Part shown: one piece after another, positions 7,909 to 9,728 of the stretch
How the letters are laid out: every line of letters begins with the position of its first letter
Numbering within the stretch: the stretch's first letter is position 1
Assembly: GCA_041300865.1 (NCBI GenBank)
Contig: JBFYTF010000167.1
Span: 1 to 9,728 of the forward strand
Reading direction: 5' to 3'
Origin: JAAYZQ01 sp041300865
Lineage (GTDB): Bacteria; Chloroflexota; Anaerolineae; JAAYZQ01
DNA: 9,728 nt
Made by a program: the position numbers and the translations under genes
The notes under the pieces: model-generated
What the model saw: only the letters and a program-made list of their open reading frames with translations
Told to the model about the DNA's origin: nothing
The model's database searches: none

Positions 7909-7915
7909 CCTCCTT
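7909..7915 (-). promoter_or_regulatory. Strong ribosome binding site of the beta-helix gene
   Basis: The transcript reads AAGGAGG, then TTGAA, then ATG at 7903. This near-perfect anti-16S match with 5-nt spacing fixes the start of the 1735-residue protein at MKTRTSLL. It lies between the stop of the PKD gene (7918-7920) and the ATG. Confidence 0.9.
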
Positions 7916-7917
7916 GT

Positions 7918-9728
7918 TCAATGCCCTCCAATGACGAGGGGCAGGTAGACCCGAATCATGTCCTGGACCATGATGGCGCGCTCCCTGGTGTTGGTATTGG
8001 TCCCGCCCGGGCCGCTAACGCTCAGCCCAACGGTGTAGACGCCTTCCGCCGCGTAGGTGTGCGTGGGGTTGCCGCAGCTGCTGCTCGCGCCCCCATCGCC
8101 AAAAGTCCAGGCACAGGTATCATAGTCACCCGTCGATTGATTCGTGAAGGTAACCAAGAGGGGCGGGATACCAGAGGTGGGACTGGCGGCAAAGGCAGCC
8201 AGCGCGGGCTCGTAGACGGTAATATAGCCCGCGCTAGTGCGCGTATCTGTGCCCTCTGGACCGGTCACCGTCAACACCACGGTATAGACGCCCTTGGTCG
8301 TGTACGTGTGGCTCGGGTTGCCGCAGCTCGTGCTTGTGCCGCCGTCGCCAAAGGTCCACGTGCACGTCTCATAGTCCCCGGTGGACTGGTTGGTGAACTG
8401 CACGGCCAGGGGGCTGACACCGGAGGTCGGCGCAGCGACGAACTCCGCATGCGGCGGCTGCGCGACATAGGTCGGCCCCCAGGCAGGGCGCCCGGCGTTG
8501 TCGACGAGCTGGTGCAGGTCCGAGCCGTTGAGGTTCACAATCCACAGGCTGATCGTCGGATGAGATGAATCCCCCCAGCGCTCGAAAACGATCTGCTGGC
8601 CGTCAGGCGAGATGCTGAACGCGTGAGCCCTGTCATCGCCGAAATCGGTCAACCGGGTGAGCGGTTCAGGGTCGCCGAAATCGTACCGAAAGATGTTGGC
8701 GACGAACCTAAAGAGGCCATCGTCCCAGTACTTGGCGGTAAAGAGGAAACCGGACCCGTCAGGCAGCCATTCGATGTCCCACACCACCTGGGCATCATCG
8801 TTGTAGATATTCACCAGTTTCGTGCCACCAGACATGTTCCCCAGGCTGTTCAGGTAGATCCCGTCGATGTTGTCCGCTATCGGGCTGAGCATCGAGTAGT
8901 AGAGATACTGATCCTTTGTCGCGGCAGTCGGGCCCCAAGCCACCATGCCGGGCGCTGCATACTCTACCACGGGGAGCTTTTCGCCGATGGAGCCATAGCG
9001 TGGCACGGCGGGAATGTGGCTGATGTCGGAGTAGGTCCGCATGCCATAGGCGATGTCTGAGCCGTCGGCCTTCCAGGAGACCTTGCCGGCGCCAAAGAAC
9101 CGGATGCCGGACTCGGACGAGATGACAAGGTTCCCTCCGGCTACCGTCTCACCCGGCTGGACGTCTGCCAGGGGCGCAGACGCAAAGACACGGTACAGCC
9201 CAGAGATACCGATGGCGGGCTGTGGGATTCCCGGTCCGAAATCGGCGACGTTGTTGAATGTCATCGTGCCGCTGCCGAGCACGGTCTGGAGTCCCGGTGC
9301 GCCCGCCACGTAGACCTGTACAAAGTCACTTGTCAACTTGGTGACGTTGACCGTCACCGAGCCCTTGGGCAGTGCGGCCAGCTCGGCGCAGGCCGGCGCG
9401 TTGGTGACGCGCCGGTAGCCGGTGCCGTTGTAGCGGATGGCATAAACGTCGGTCTGGTACCACGAACACGCCTCCTCGTGTTGGCTGGAGAAAGCCAGCT
9501 CTCGGCCGTCGGGCCGCCAGGCCAGGTCGAACGCTGCCCACGTCGTGAGCGGCTGAGGAGCGGTCCAGAGCACATCGAGGTCCGTGCCCTCAGGCGAGAT
9601 GAGGCGAATATTGTAGGTTGGAGCGTCCACATAGGCGATGACCCCCTCGCCTGCTGCCACACCGGGCATGGCCTGCGTGGGGATCTCGGATCGCCCTTCC
9701 CGGGCAGGCCGTGCGGCTGCCAGGTCCA
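7918..9728 (-). CDS. TolB/PD40-type beta-propeller protein with two PKD domains and a YLPLV tail (5' end outside window)
   Basis: The frame is open to base 9728. Codons upstream of the first in-window ATG (9669) read ARPAREGRSEIPTQA with no signal peptide, so that ATG is probably internal and the true start lies beyond the edge; at least 603 residues are present. The N-terminal part has WD40/TolB (PD40) blade motifs: IRLISPEGTDL (~9610-9575), AWRPDGRELAFSS (~9520-9475), VSWKADGSDIAYG (~9085-9045), IEWLPDGSGFLFTA (~8775-8735) and FSISPDGQQIVFERW (~8620-8580). A stretch between blades two and three (~9370-9110, KGSVTVNVTKL to SSESGIRF) lacks blade motifs and looks like an inserted module. Two PKD domains follow (8454-8206 and 8205-7957), each with TFGDGG and a pair of cysteines. 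The end is IRVYLPLVIGGH. Blade motifs of this type bind peptides, sugars or other proteins in known relatives; the ligand here is unknown. It is the first gene of the run seen here and ends 14 nt before the ATG of the beta-helix gene. Confidence 0.9.
   Translation of the reverse strand, partial: DLAAARPAREGRSEIPTQAMPGVAAGEGVIAYVDAPTYNIRLISPEGTDLDVLWTAPQPLTTWAAFDLAWRPDGRELAFSSQHEEACSWYQTDVYAIRYNGTGYRRVTNAPACAELAALPKGSVTVNVTKLTSDFVQVYVAGAPGLQTVLGSGTMTFNNVADFGPGIPQPAIGISGLYRVFASAPLADVQPGETVAGGNLVISSESGIRFFGAGKVSWKADGSDIAYGMRTYSDISHIPAVPRYGSIGEKLPVVEYAAPGMVAWGPTAATKDQYLYYSMLSPIADNIDGIYLNSLGNMSGGTKLVNIYNDDAQVVWDIEWLPDGSGFLFTAKYWDDGLFRFVANIFRYDFGDPEPLTRLTDFGDDRAHAFSISPDGQQIVFERWGDSSHPTISLWIVNLNGSDLHQLVDNAGRPAWGPTYVAQPPHAEFVAAPTSGVSPLAVQFTNQSTGDYETCTWTFGDGGTSTSCGNPSHTYTTKGVYTVVLTVTGPEGTDTRTSAGYITVYEPALAAFAASPTSGIPPLLVTFTNQSTGDYDTCAWTFGDGGASSSCGNPTHTYAAEGVYTVGLSVSGPGGTNTNTRERAIMVQDMIRVYLPLVIGGH
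7957..8454 (-). repeat. Tandem duplicated PKD domains, 83-codon period
   Basis: The two PKD units are colinear, with a 249-nt period: the matching word CGGTGTAGAC/CGGTATAGAC (plus strand) starts at 8031 and 8280. Both units read FTNQSTGDY, C, WTFGDGG, SC, GNP, HTY in the protein. DNA similarity across the middle is obvious, so the second arose by duplication of the first or both from a recent common module. Confidence 0.88.

Noticed and set aside
7919..7921. TTG as start of the beta-helix gene
   Set aside because: It would overlap the previous stop and translate the AAGGAGG site as coding sequence; the ATG at 7903 has that site at ideal spacing and begins a proper signal peptide.
9667..9669. 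ATG 9669 as true start of the propeller/PKD protein
   Set aside because: The frame stays open upstream to the window edge, the residues after this ATG form no signal peptide although the protein is clearly of exported type, and a blade strand begins almost at once.

Overview
The window is GC-rich DNA that is almost entirely coding on the minus strand. It holds a tightly packed run of four co-directional genes, transcribed from high to low coordinate. Three encode large, modular, secreted-type proteins (beta-propeller/PKD, parallel beta-helix/Ig-like, metzincin-like metallopeptidase); the fourth encodes a small 79-residue protein of unknown function. Two of the large proteins end in a Y-L-P-L-V tail (VYLPLVIGGH and LYLPLVVKGMP). 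I associate this tail, together with PKD domains containing a Cys pair and beta-helix units carrying 'AVGTPAQPITFT'-like motifs, with secreted proteins of Chloroflexota (Anaerolineae/Caldilineae-like). That taxonomic call is from memory of protein families, not from any marker gene.

Layout in transcription order: (1) 9728-7918, C-terminal part of a TolB/PD40-type propeller protein with two PKD domains, its 5' end outside the window; (2) after a 14-nt gap, 7903-2696, a 1735-residue secreted protein made of a signal peptide, four beta-helix units, a DUF11-like domain, an unassigned region, a 12-cysteine island, another DUF11-like domain, a cadherin-like/Ig domain, a Big_5-type domain and the YLPLV tail; (3) after a 24-nt gap and in the same frame, 2671-2432, the 79-residue protein; (4) overlapping it by ATGA, 2435-1, a metzincin-like protein with HELGHVYGLSH, whose reading frame is open to the left edge (811 codons seen). 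No stretch over 300 bases lacks a gene.

Spacing and overlap argue for one operon encoding a set of exported, surface or extracellular proteins. A working picture (inference) is that the beta-helix and propeller/PKD proteins act as adhesive or binding surface proteins, while the metallopeptidase degrades extracellular protein or processes its neighbours. I see no RNA gene, mobile element, CRISPR array, promoter or intrinsic terminator. The operon's promoter and 3' end must lie outside the window. Long open frames on the plus strand and in the other minus frames are shadows of these GC-rich repetitive genes.
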